A DNA stretch of 23,307 nucleotides from Halovulum sp039180525 (GTDB lineage: Bacteria; Pseudomonadota; Alphaproteobacteria; Rhodobacterales; Rhodobacteraceae), in assembly GCA_039180525.1 (NCBI GenBank), contig JBCDDF010000047.1:1-23307 (forward strand). Direction: 5' to 3'. The translations under genes were made by a program, and so were the position numbers. Below are positions 6,407 to 14,174 of the stretch, one piece after another. Each line of letters begins with the position of its first letter. Position 1 is the stretch's first letter. The notes beneath the pieces were generated by a model. The model had not been told where the DNA came from and did not search any database. It worked only from the letters and a program-made list of their open reading frames with translations.

Positions 6407-7639
6407 ATGAACCCGGCGTTATTGGGGTTGATCACGATCGTCGTCGGCGTGGGCGGCTGTCTGGGGTACTTTTACTTCTCGAACCTGGTGCTGGATCGCT
6501 ACATCTTTCCGGCCACCGGCCCGCAGGCGGGACGCAACATCAATCGCGCCAACATGGTCCGACCCTGGCTGTTCCTGGCGCCCGCGATCTTCGCCCTGGG
6601 TCTGTATCTAGGCTATCCGGTGTTCGAGACGCTGCGCCTGTCGTTTACCACCCGCCTGCCCACCGGCGGGTCGGAATGGGCGGGTCTGGCGAATTACCAG
6701 CAGATGATGTCGGAGCCCAAGTTCTGGGAGGCGATGCGCAACAACATGCTGTGGCTGATCGTGGTGCCGGCCGCGGCCACCGCCTTTGGCCTGTTGTCGG
6801 CGCAACTGACCGACCGGATTTCCTGGGGAAATGCGGCGAAATCGATCATCTTCATGCCGATGGCGATCTCTTTCGTCGGCGCCTCGGTGATCTTCAAGCT
6901 GATCTATGACGCCCGCGACGCGGAGGTCGCGCAGATCGGCATTCTTAACGCCCTGTGGGTGCGGTTCGACGGCGGCGTGGGGTCGGTGCTGTGGCTGAAA
7001 GTCGTGCCGAGCCTGGTGGTGCTGGGCTTCGCCGCGGTTACGGCCTATGTCGTCTATACGCTGATCCGCCGGGTCATGCAGGGCCGCAGCGGCGCCTTGG
7101 GGGTTGCGCTGCGGGTTCTGGGCGCCGTGGGCGGGGTCTGGCTGCTGTGGCAAAGCGCGCTGGGGCTGCTGGGCATCTGGACCGCCACGCTGCCCTATGG
7201 CGAGCCGCAGCAATGGCTGACGCTGCCGTTCTACAACAACTTCTTCCTGATGGCGGTTCTGATCTGGATCCAGACCGGGTTCGCCATGGTGATCCTATCG
7301 GCCGCCATTCGCGGCATCCCCGAGGACACGGTGGAGGCGGCGGTGGTCGACGGCGCCAACCCGTTCCAGATCTTTTTCCAGATCAAGGTGCCGCAGATCA
7401 TGGGCACCATCGTCGTGGTCTGGACCACGATCACCCTGGTGGTGCTGAAGGTCTTTGACATCGTCTTCGCCATGACCAACGGCCAGTGGGAGACGCAGGT
7501 GCTGGCCAATTACATGTATGACAAGCTGTTCCGCGCCAATGACTGGGGCGTCGGCTCTGCCAGTGCGATCGTGATCATGCTGCTGGTGTCGCCGATCCTG
7601 GTCTGGAACGTCTATAACGCCCGGAAGGAGATGCGCTAA
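6407..7639 (+). CDS. aglF: Alpha-glucoside ABC transporter permease AglF
   Basis: This 410-residue inner-membrane permease pairs with AglG to form the channel. The ATPase-coupling EAA loop is visible at about residues 305-330 (EDTVEAAVVDGANPF, then KVP). Many hydrophobic segments are present. The protein is longer than a typical sugar permease of this class (about 300 residues). It has an extra N-terminal membrane segment (residues 4-27) and an additional hydrophobic hairpin at about 190-265 before the normal C-terminal bundle. Its ATG follows an AGGGGAGG ribosome site. Its TAA overlaps the aglG ATG in TAATG, implying coupled translation of the two permeases. I assigned F rather than G from gene order and MalF-like character. 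Confidence 0.88.
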   Translation: MNPALLGLITIVVGVGGCLGYFYFSNLVLDRYIFPATGPQAGRNINRANMVRPWLFLAPAIFALGLYLGYPVFETLRLSFTTRLPTGGSEWAGLANYQQMMSEPKFWEAMRNNMLWLIVVPAAATAFGLLSAQLTDRISWGNAAKSIIFMPMAISFVGASVIFKLIYDARDAEVAQIGILNALWVRFDGGVGSVLWLKVVPSLVVLGFAAVTAYVVYTLIRRVMQGRSGALGVALRVLGAVGGVWLLWQSALGLLGIWTATLPYGEPQQWLTLPFYNNFFLMAVLIWIQTGFAMVILSAAIRGIPEDTVEAAVVDGANPFQIFFQIKVPQIMGTIVVVWTTITLVVLKVFDIVFAMTNGQWETQVLANYMYDKLFRANDWGVGSASAIVIMLLVSPILVWNVYNARKEMR

Positions 7640-8790
7640 TGGGTGGTCTTTCAAGTTCCAAATCCGCCTTGACCTGGGCGGTGCATCTGTCCGCCGCCGC
7701 GCTGGTGATCCTGTGGCTGTTCCCCACGGTGGGGCTGTTCGTGTCGTCGTTCCGCACGGCCGACCAAATATCCAGCTCTGGCTGGTGGGGCGCGATGTTC
7801 TCGGCCGAGGTCAACGAACGCCTGCGCGCCGCCGATCCCGACGACACGCGCACGGCCGATGGGTCGGGCTTCGTGGTGGAGGGCAATATCTTTGAGGAGG
7901 CCGGGTCCAAGGAGATCGTGTCCTGGGGCACGTCCTCGCGCGATATCACCGCCTTCGGCGCCGGGGACACCGCCGATCTGGGCGATGGCGAAAGCTTCAC
8001 GCTGCAAAGCGACGGGACCTATGCCTGGCGCGGCGATGACGAACAGATCTCTGGCCGGGGGCAGCGGGTGTTCGTGACCACCGCCTCGCCACCCGAATTC
8101 ACGCTGGAAAACTACGAAAACATCCTTTTAGAGGGCAACAACAGCGCCAGCATGACCAAGGCGTTCTTCAACACGCTGACGGTGACGATCCCGGCCACGA
8201 TCATCCCGATCGTGATCGCGGCCTTCGCCGCCTATGCGCTGGCGTGGATGCAGTTTCCGGGTCGCGCGCTGTTGATCGCCGCGGTGGTCGGCCTGCTGGT
8301 CGTGCCGCTGCAACTGGCGCTGATCCCGCTTTTGAAGCTGCATTTGGGCATCGGCATCGGCAAAGGGTATCTGGGGGTCTGGCTGGCCCATACCGGGTTC
8401 GGCCTGCCCCTGGCGATCTATCTGCTGCGCAACTACATGGCCGGTTTGCCGCGCGACATTATCGAGAACGCCCGCGTCGACGGCGCGACGGATTTCCAGA
8501 TCTTCGTCAAGATCATCCTGCCGCTCAGCTTTCCGGCGCTGGCGTCGTTTGCGATCTTCCAGTTCCTGTGGACCTGGAACGACCTGCTGGTGGCGCTGGT
8601 GTTCCTGATCGACGCGACCGGGCAGACCACGGTGATGACCAAGCAGATCGTCGAATTGCTGGGCACCCGCGGCGGCAACTGGGAGATCCTGGCCACCGCC
8701 GCCTTCGTGACCATCATCGTACCGCTGATCGTGTTCTTTGCGCTGCAGAAATACCTGGTGCGCGGCCTGCTGGCCGGCTCGGTGAAATAG
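7639..8790 (+). CDS. aglG: Alpha-glucoside ABC transporter permease AglG
   Basis: This is the second permease subunit, 383 residues. The first membrane segment is at about residues 10-35. A polar, non-hydrophobic insert of about 115 residues follows (roughly 40-155), which should lie in the periplasm. The usual five-helix MalG-type domain then follows. The EAA loop is near residues 275-295 (IENARVDGATDFQIF). I recall AglG from Sinorhizobium meliloti being about as long, so the insert is probably a family trait rather than an acquisition. The start codon shares an A with the aglF stop, with GGAAGGAG just upstream. The next gene, aglA, starts 11 bp after the stop. Confidence 0.88.
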   Translation: MGGLSSSKSALTWAVHLSAAALVILWLFPTVGLFVSSFRTADQISSSGWWGAMFSAEVNERLRAADPDDTRTADGSGFVVEGNIFEEAGSKEIVSWGTSSRDITAFGAGDTADLGDGESFTLQSDGTYAWRGDDEQISGRGQRVFVTTASPPEFTLENYENILLEGNNSASMTKAFFNTLTVTIPATIIPIVIAAFAAYALAWMQFPGRALLIAAVVGLLVVPLQLALIPLLKLHLGIGIGKGYLGVWLAHTGFGLPLAIYLLRNYMAGLPRDIIENARVDGATDFQIFVKIILPLSFPALASFAIFQFLWTWNDLLVALVFLIDATGQTTVMTKQIVELLGTRGGNWEILATAAFVTIIVPLIVFFALQKYLVRGLLAGSVK

Positions 8791-8801
8791 GGGCACACGC
8801 G

Positions 8802-10457
8802 ATGAACCTGTTGATGTCGGTCGGCGAGGAAAGCCAACTGGTGCCGAACCCGGATTGGTGGCGGGGGGCGGTGATCTATCAGATCTATCCGCGATCCTAC
8901 CAGGATTCGAATGGCGACGGGATCGGCGACCTGGCCGGCATCATCCACCGTTTGCCCTATGTCGCCTCTTTGGGCGTGGATGCGATCTGGATTTCGCCCT
9001 TCTTCACCTCGCCCATGAAGGATTTCGGCTACGACGTGTCCGACTATCGCGACGTCGACCCGATGTTCGGCACGCTGGGCGATTTCGATGCGCTGGTGGC
9101 GCGGGCGCACGAGTTGGGCCTGCGGGTGATGATCGACCTGGTGCTCAGCCATACCAGCGATCAACACAACTGGTTCAAGCAAAGCCGGTCCAGCCGCGAC
9201 AACGACAAGGCGGACTGGTATGTCTGGGCCGACGCCAAACCGGACGGCACGCCCCCCACCAACTGGCTGTCGATCTTCGGCGGGTCGGCCTGGCAGTGGG
9301 ATGGCGAGCGGCACCAGTACTACCTGCACAATTTCCTGACCAGTCAGCCGGATCTGAACTTCCACAACGCCGATGTGCAGAATGCACTGCTGGATGTGGC
9401 GCGGTTCTGGCTGGACAGGGGCGTCGACGGGTTCCGGCTGGACACGATCAATTTCTATTTCCACGACGCGCAGTTGCGCGACAACCCGCCCCTTGCGCCG
9501 GAGGATCGCAATGCCTCGATCGCGCCAGAGGTGAACCCGTATAACTTCCAGGACCACAAATACGACAAGAACCAGCCGGAAAACCTGGCCTTTCTGGAAC
9601 GGTTCCGCGCGTTGATGGACGAATACCAGGATATCGCCGCGGTCGGCGAGGTGGGCGATGCGCAATACGGGTTGGAGATCATGGGCCAGTACACCGAAGG
9701 CGATAAGCGCATGCATATGTGCTATTCCTTCGATTTCCTGGCGCCGAACCCGGTGACCGGCACGCGCACGGCCAAGATCCTGCAGGATTTTGCGCAAATC
9801 GCATCCGAAAGCTGGTCGTGCTGGGCGTTTTCCAACCATGACGTCATGCGCCATGCCAGCCGCTGGAACCTGGACGATGCCGGGATCCGGCTGCATCTGG
9901 CGCTGATCCTGGCGCTGCGCGGGTCGGTCTGTCTGTATCAGGGCGAAGAGCTGGGCCTGACCGAGGCCTATGTGAGCTTCGAGGATCTGCAGGACCCTTA
10001 CGGCATCGAGTTTTGGCCGAAGTTCAAGGGCCGCGACGGGTGTCGCACGCCCATGCCCTGGACCTCGGACAGCCCGAATGGCGGGTTTTCCGATGCCAAG
10101 CCCTGGCTGCCGGTCGCCTTCGAGCATCTGGCCCAGGCGGTGACCGTGCAGGAGGCCGACCCGGACAGCATGCTGAATTTCTATCGCGCGCTGCTGGGCT
10201 TTCGCCGCGATCGTGCCGTGCTTGCCAAGGGCGCTCTGACGATGCAGGCGGCGGAGGAGGATCTGCTGGCCTTCACCCGCAGCGTGGCCGGAGAGACCAC
10301 GGTTTTGTGCGCCTTCAACTTCGGCGCCGAGGAAAAGACCATCGCACTGCCGGCCGGAAACTGGGCGCTTGCGCCCGACCTGGGCCTGGACGCAACGCTG
10401 ACCGACGGCACGGTCACGTTGCCGCCGCGCCAGGCCTGTTTCGCCACCGGCGCATAA
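8802..10457 (+). CDS. aglA: Cytoplasmic alpha-glucosidase, GH13 family
   Basis: This 551-residue enzyme hydrolyses terminal alpha-glucosidic bonds of the imported sugars, releasing glucose (plus fructose from sucrose). The GH13 signature regions are present: metal-loop DSNGDGIGDL at 35-44, DLVLSH at 112-117, GFRLDTINFY with nucleophile D214, AVGEVGD with acid/base E283, and FSNHDVMRH with transition-state D347. A C-terminal beta domain ends the protein. There is no signal peptide, so the enzyme acts in the cytoplasm after transport. The start at 8802 was chosen because MNLLMSVGEE precedes the conserved WWRGAVIYQIYPRS by a few residues; the longer open frame upstream overlaps aglG and is not plausible. 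Resemblance is to the oligo-1,6-glucosidase/alpha-glucosidase branch; substrate range is not resolved by sequence. Confidence 0.93.
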   Translation: MNLLMSVGEESQLVPNPDWWRGAVIYQIYPRSYQDSNGDGIGDLAGIIHRLPYVASLGVDAIWISPFFTSPMKDFGYDVSDYRDVDPMFGTLGDFDALVARAHELGLRVMIDLVLSHTSDQHNWFKQSRSSRDNDKADWYVWADAKPDGTPPTNWLSIFGGSAWQWDGERHQYYLHNFLTSQPDLNFHNADVQNALLDVARFWLDRGVDGFRLDTINFYFHDAQLRDNPPLAPEDRNASIAPEVNPYNFQDHKYDKNQPENLAFLERFRALMDEYQDIAAVGEVGDAQYGLEIMGQYTEGDKRMHMCYSFDFLAPNPVTGTRTAKILQDFAQIASESWSCWAFSNHDVMRHASRWNLDDAGIRLHLALILALRGSVCLYQGEELGLTEAYVSFEDLQDPYGIEFWPKFKGRDGCRTPMPWTSDSPNGGFSDAKPWLPVAFEHLAQAVTVQEADPDSMLNFYRALLGFRRDRAVLAKGALTMQAAEEDLLAFTRSVAGETTVLCAFNFGAEEKTIALPAGNWALAPDLGLDATLTDGTVTLPPRQACFATGA

Positions 10458-10476
10458 GAACAAAGGGGAGGAAAGA

Positions 10477-11571
10477 ATGGCATCGCTGGAACTTACCAAT
10501 GTCAGCAAGTCCTATGGCGAGGTGGAGGTCCTGAGGGACATCAATCTCAGCATCACCCAGGGTGAGTTGATCGTGTTCGTCGGCCCCTCCGGCTGCGGCA
10601 AGTCCACGCTCTTGCGCATGATCGCGGGGCTGGAGACGATCACCGGCGGCGAGTTGCAGATCGACGGCAGCCGCATGAACGAAACCCCGCCGGCGCAGCG
10701 CGGCATCGCCATGGTGTTCCAGACCTATGCGCTTTACCCGCATATGACCGTGCGCGACAACATGGCCTTCGGCATGAAGATCGCCAAGAAATCCCAGGCG
10801 GAAATCGAGGCCGCGATCGCCAATGCCGCGCGCATTCTGCAACTGGAACCCTATCTGGATCGCCTGCCCAAGGCGCTGTCGGGCGGGCAGCGGCAGCGGG
10901 TGGCGATCGGGCGGGCGATCGTGCGCGACCCAAAGGTGTTCCTGTTCGACGAACCGCTGTCGAACCTGGATGCCGCCCTGCGGGTCGCGACCCGGATCGA
11001 GATCGCGCAGCTGAAGGAATCGATGCCCGAGAGCACGATGATCTATGTCACCCACGACCAGGTGGAGGCGATGACGCTGGCCAGCCGCATCGTGGTGCTG
11101 CATGGCGGCGATATCGAACAGGTCGGCGCGCCGCTGGAGCTTTACGAGAAGCCCGCCAATGTGTTCGTGGCCCGCTTCATCGGCTCACCGTCGATGAACA
11201 TCCTGACCGGGACGGTGACCGGCACCGGGGCGCAGACCACGGTGAAGATGGATCATGGCGGCAACATCCACGTGCCGATCCCGTCGACCGATGCGGATAA
11301 TGGGCAAAAGGTTTATGTCGGCGTGCGGCCCGAGGATCTGAACGCGACCAGCGGCGAAGACTATGTCTATGAGGGCAAGGTCGACGTGATCGAGGCCCTG
11401 GGCGAGACGACGAACCTCTATTGCGAATCCGCCGGGCCGGGCGGCGATCCGTTGATCGCCAAGCTGCCCGGCATTCAGGGCACCAGCAAGGGCGACGTGG
11501 TGCGGCTGAGCGCGGACCCCGCCAAGCTGCACCTGTTCGACGCGTCGGAAAAATCTTTCCTCTACCGCTGA
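10477..11571 (+). CDS. aglK: Alpha-glucoside ABC transporter ATP-binding protein
   Basis: This 364-residue ATPase powers the AglEFG importer and belongs to the MalK/UgpC type. Walker A is GPSGCGKST (36-44), the Q-loop glutamine is Q82, the ABC signature is LSGGQ (134-138), Walker B is VFLFDEP (154-160) and the switch histidine is H193. The C-terminal third (from about 240) forms the regulatory TOBE domain of MalK proteins, including the conserved GVRPEDL. A strong GGGGAGG ribosome site precedes the ATG, 19 bp after aglA. All key residues are intact. Only one ATPase gene is present, so it would act as a homodimer. Confidence 0.93.
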   Translation: MASLELTNVSKSYGEVEVLRDINLSITQGELIVFVGPSGCGKSTLLRMIAGLETITGGELQIDGSRMNETPPAQRGIAMVFQTYALYPHMTVRDNMAFGMKIAKKSQAEIEAAIANAARILQLEPYLDRLPKALSGGQRQRVAIGRAIVRDPKVFLFDEPLSNLDAALRVATRIEIAQLKESMPESTMIYVTHDQVEAMTLASRIVVLHGGDIEQVGAPLELYEKPANVFVARFIGSPSMNILTGTVTGTGAQTTVKMDHGGNIHVPIPSTDADNGQKVYVGVRPEDLNATSGEDYVYEGKVDVIEALGETTNLYCESAGPGGDPLIAKLPGIQGTSKGDVVRLSADPAKLHLFDASEKSFLYR

Positions 11572-11572
11572 C

Positions 11573-12262
11573 GTGATCCCCGCGATCCTGCATTACCCCG
11601 ACCGCGACAGCCAAGCGCGGGACCTGGCCGAAATCGTCGCGCGCGAATTGGTCGAGGCCGTGGTCGCGAAGGGCGGCGCCACGCTGGCCGTGCCCGGCGG
11701 CACGACGCCGGCGCCGTTTCTGAAGCTGCTGGCGCAGACGCAGATGGACTGGGCCAAGATCCGCGTGATGCTGACCGACGAACGGTTCGTGCCGGAAAGC
11801 TCCGACCGATCGAACACAAGGCTGATCAAACAGACGCTGCTGCAGGGCCCGGCCGCGGCGGCGCGGTTCGTGCCGTTCTATGCGCCGGGCGAGGCACCCG
11901 AGCCGGTGATCGAGGCGCTGCGCGCGGATGTCGGCGCGGCGCTGCCCTTGGATGTCTGCGTGCTTGGGATGGGCGAAGACATGCACACGGCGTCGCTCTT
12001 TCCCGGCGCCGACAATCTGGAGGCCGCCTTGAAGCCGGTCGCGCCGGTGCTGATGGCGATGCGCGCGCCCGGCGCGCCAGAGCCGCGCATGACGCTATCG
12101 GGCCCGGTGTTGCGCGCCGCCGGGGCGCTGCATCTGCTGATCACCGGCGAGGGCAAGAAAATGGCGCTGGAACGCGCGATGGCCGATGGCCCGGTGGTCG
12201 AGGCCCCGGTGCGCGCGGTGCTGACCGGCCCGACCCCGGTGACCGTGCATTACGCCGACTGA
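11573..12262 (+). CDS. pgl: 6-phosphogluconolactonase
   Basis: Pgl hydrolyses 6-phosphogluconolactone to 6-phosphogluconate, feeding the Entner-Doudoroff and pentose-phosphate routes. The 229-residue protein carries the DevB/SOL-type motifs: PGGTTP (41-46), TDERFVP (68-74) and LGMGEDMHTASLFPG (131-145). In the last motif the more usual GEDGHTAS has methionine at position 137. I chose the GTG at 11573, one base after the aglK stop, because the N-terminus then has the normal family length. No good ribosome site is visible, so translation is probably coupled to aglK. The gene closes the agl operon and ties sugar import to glucose-6-phosphate oxidation. The rest of that pathway (zwf, edd, eda) is not in this window. 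Confidence 0.9.
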   Translation: MIPAILHYPDRDSQARDLAEIVARELVEAVVAKGGATLAVPGGTTPAPFLKLLAQTQMDWAKIRVMLTDERFVPESSDRSNTRLIKQTLLQGPAAAARFVPFYAPGEAPEPVIEALRADVGAALPLDVCVLGMGEDMHTASLFPGADNLEAALKPVAPVLMAMRAPGAPEPRMTLSGPVLRAAGALHLLITGEGKKMALERAMADGPVVEAPVRAVLTGPTPVTVHYAD

Positions 12263-12291
12263 GCCGGCACCACGCGTATGACGCCCGGGCA

Positions 12292-12966
12292 ATGACGGCG
12301 CTTCTTCCCTCCGGCGCGGCCTATGCGCCACCGACCGATCCGCTGCGGGTTCTGCACGCGGACGCGGCGCTGATCTTCGTCGACAAACCGGCCGGGCTGC
12401 TCAGCGTGCCGGGAAAGGCGCCGGGCCTGGGCGATTGCCTGGAGGGCCGGGTGCGCGCGGCCTATCCCGAGGCGCTGCTCTTGCACCGGCTGGATATGGA
12501 CACCTCCGGCGTCATGGTCTTTGCCCGCAGCCGGCTGGCGCAGCGCCATGTGCATTGGCAGTTCGAGCGGCGGCAGTTGGAAAAGACGTATCTGGCGCGC
12601 GTGGTCGGCGTGCCCGATGCGCCATCGGGAGAGATCGACCTGCCGCTGATCTGCGACTGGCCGAACCGTCCGCTGCAAAAGGTCGACCACGATGCCGGCA
12701 AACCGGCGCAGACCGCCTGGCAGGTGTTGCAGGCCGCAACCGACACCGACAGCGCGGTGTTGCGCCTGCGGCCCCGTACCGGGCGGTCGCATCAGCTTCG
12801 CGTGCATCTGGCCAGTGTCGGCCACCCGATCCTGGGCGACCGGTTCTACGCGCCGCCCGCTGTCCGCGATGCCGCGCCGCGGCTTTGCCTTCATGCCGCA
12901 GCACTGCGGCTGCGGCATCCCATCGGCGGCGCTTGGCTGACGATTGAAAGCCCCTGCCCGTTCTAA
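12292..12966 (+). CDS. rluA: RluA-type pseudouridine synthase (23S rRNA U746 / tRNA U32)
   Basis: This 224-residue protein converts specific uridines to pseudouridine. Catalytic motif HRLDMDTSG spans 65-73 with the essential aspartate D68. It matches E. coli RluA (219 residues) closely along its length, including GLLSVPG, LPLICDWPNRP (117-127), GKPAQT (136-141), GRSHQLRVH (164-172) and HPILGDRFYA (178-187). That supports the dual-specificity RluA assignment over RluB/C/D; it has no N-terminal S4 domain. It lies 29 bp after pgl on the same strand, so it may be cotranscribed by position, although the function is unrelated to sugar uptake. It converges with the ROK kinase gene. Confidence 0.9.
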   Translation: MTALLPSGAAYAPPTDPLRVLHADAALIFVDKPAGLLSVPGKAPGLGDCLEGRVRAAYPEALLLHRLDMDTSGVMVFARSRLAQRHVHWQFERRQLEKTYLARVVGVPDAPSGEIDLPLICDWPNRPLQKVDHDAGKPAQTAWQVLQAATDTDSAVLRLRPRTGRSHQLRVHLASVGHPILGDRFYAPPAVRDAAPRLCLHAAALRLRHPIGGAWLTIESPCPF

Positions 12967-13180
12967 GGCACGCTCGACCCGCGCGAAATCAAGGCGAAGC
13001 CGCCGCGCGAGCGCCTGCCCATTCCGGCGGGCTGGCGCTTTGCATGCCCGGCGATTGGCCTGAAAGTCCTGACATGGGGCCGGCATAAAGCTGAGACAGC
13101 TCACGGAGCACGCGCCAACCCACGGGCAGACCCCCGCACAGCTGCGGTTTTACCTACAAGGCTGCCCCAAGCGCTGCGAG
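12967..13180. other. Intergenic region between convergent rluA and ROK kinase genes
   Basis: About 215 bp of GC-rich DNA with no credible ORF. It holds loosely palindromic GC-rich stretches just after rluA, but I see no hairpin with a T-run. It ends at the palindromic repeat at 13181. The rluA transcript may end here by a Rho-dependent route. Confidence 0.4.
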
Positions 13181-13210
13181 GTCCCGGGTCAAGCCCGGGA
13201 CGCGTTGCGC
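13181..13210. repeat. REP-like palindrome copy (CCCGGGTCAAGCCCGGG type)
   Basis: GTCCCGGG (13181-13188) pairs perfectly with CCCGGGAC (13194-13201) around a TCAAG loop, followed by GCGTTGCGC. The same plan recurs at 18269-18296 and, in two opposed copies, in the core of the large inverted repeat at 76-151. It begins 6 bp beyond the stop of the ROK kinase gene on the minus strand and could stop exonucleases or transcription there. Confidence 0.65.
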
Positions 13211-13215
13211 TTGCG

Positions 13216-14130
13216 TCAGCCGCGCGGCTCCAGCCAGGCGGCGCCGCGCACGCCCGAGGCGTCGCCATGCGTGTTCTGCACCAGCCGGGTCTTGTAGCGA
13301 TCACCGAAGACATGCGCCGCGATCCGGTCGGGCACGTTGCGATAGAGCCGCTGGACATTCGACAGCCCGCCGCCCAGCACGATCACATCCGGATCCAGCA
13401 CATTGACGATCACCGCCAGCGACCGGCCCAGCCGATCCTCGAACCGCGCCATGGTTTCCACGGCCGCGGGCGTGCCGGCTGCCGCCATCTCGATCAGTTC
13501 GGGCGCCTTTGGGCCGGCCTCTGGGCTGATCCCGGCCCGGCGCGCATAGTCGGCGGCCAGGCTGGGGCCGGACAGCCACGCCTCGGTATGGCCCGGCACG
13601 CCGCAACTGCACACCGGCCCGGGGCGTTCATCGTCCAGCGGCGTCGGCAGGGGCATGTGGCCCCATTCGCCGCCGATGGCGTTGATGCCCTCGACCAGCC
13701 GGCCGTGCACCACGACACCGCCGCCGACGCCCGTGCCCAGGATGACGCCGAACACCACCTGCGCACCCGCGCCGGCGCCATCGACGGCCTCTGACAGCGC
13801 AAAGCAGTTGGCGTCGTTGGCGATGGCCACCGGCCGGTCGAGCGTGCGGCGCAGATCGCCGCGCAGGTCACGGCCATGCAGCCAGACCGAATTGCCCAGG
13901 CTCACCTTGCCGGTGCTGCGATCGACCGAACCCGGCACGCCGATGCCCACGGCCTCGGCCCGCCGACCAGCCGTGTCCTCCAGATCCGCGACCAGTCCTT
14001 CGATTGCCGCGATGCCGCCATCGTAATCGTGTCGCGGTGTCGGCACACGCGCCTGCGCCAGCGTCTTGCCGTCGCCATCCAAGGCGATGCCCGCGATCTT
14101 TGTGCCGCCGTAATCCAAGCCGATGCGCAT
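13216..14130 (-). CDS. ROK-family sugar kinase, Mak-like fructokinase
   Basis: This 304-residue ROK kinase probably phosphorylates fructose or a related hexose with ATP. It closely resembles E. coli Mak (302 residues) over its length. It shares GGTKI near the N-terminus (8-12, phosphate binding), catalytic D106 in ANDANCFALSEAVDG, the glycine-rich GTGVGGGV, LDPDVIVLGGGLSNV and HGDASGVRGAAWLEP. The ROK zinc site normally reads CxCGxxGCxE. Here it is CSCGVPGHTE (174-183), with histidine at 181 in place of the third cysteine; the preceding GH histidine (H158) is kept. AAAGGGGGG is a good ribosome site. Its location near agl fits use of hexoses released by AglA, but it is transcribed toward rluA and is outside that operon. 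Glucokinase activity is also possible. Confidence 0.82.
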   Translation of the reverse strand: MRIGLDYGGTKIAGIALDGDGKTLAQARVPTPRHDYDGGIAAIEGLVADLEDTAGRRAEAVGIGVPGSVDRSTGKVSLGNSVWLHGRDLRGDLRRTLDRPVAIANDANCFALSEAVDGAGAGAQVVFGVILGTGVGGGVVVHGRLVEGINAIGGEWGHMPLPTPLDDERPGPVCSCGVPGHTEAWLSGPSLAADYARRAGISPEAGPKAPELIEMAAAGTPAAVETMARFEDRLGRSLAVIVNVLDPDVIVLGGGLSNVQRLYRNVPDRIAAHVFGDRYKTRLVQNTHGDASGVRGAAWLEPRG

Positions 14131-14174
14131 GGGCCCCCCTTTCGCCGTTTATCCCGAAACCGCGCCCGGAAGGC

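Noticed and set aside
8244..8801. Upstream extension of the aglA frame to 737 residues
   Set aside because: It overlaps aglG in another frame and is not GH13-like; the ATG at 8802 gives the family's normal N-terminus.
8433..10508. Long minus-strand open frame (691 codons) opposite aglG and aglA
   Set aside because: The other strand has clear AglG and GH13 motifs; this frame has no recognisable domain.
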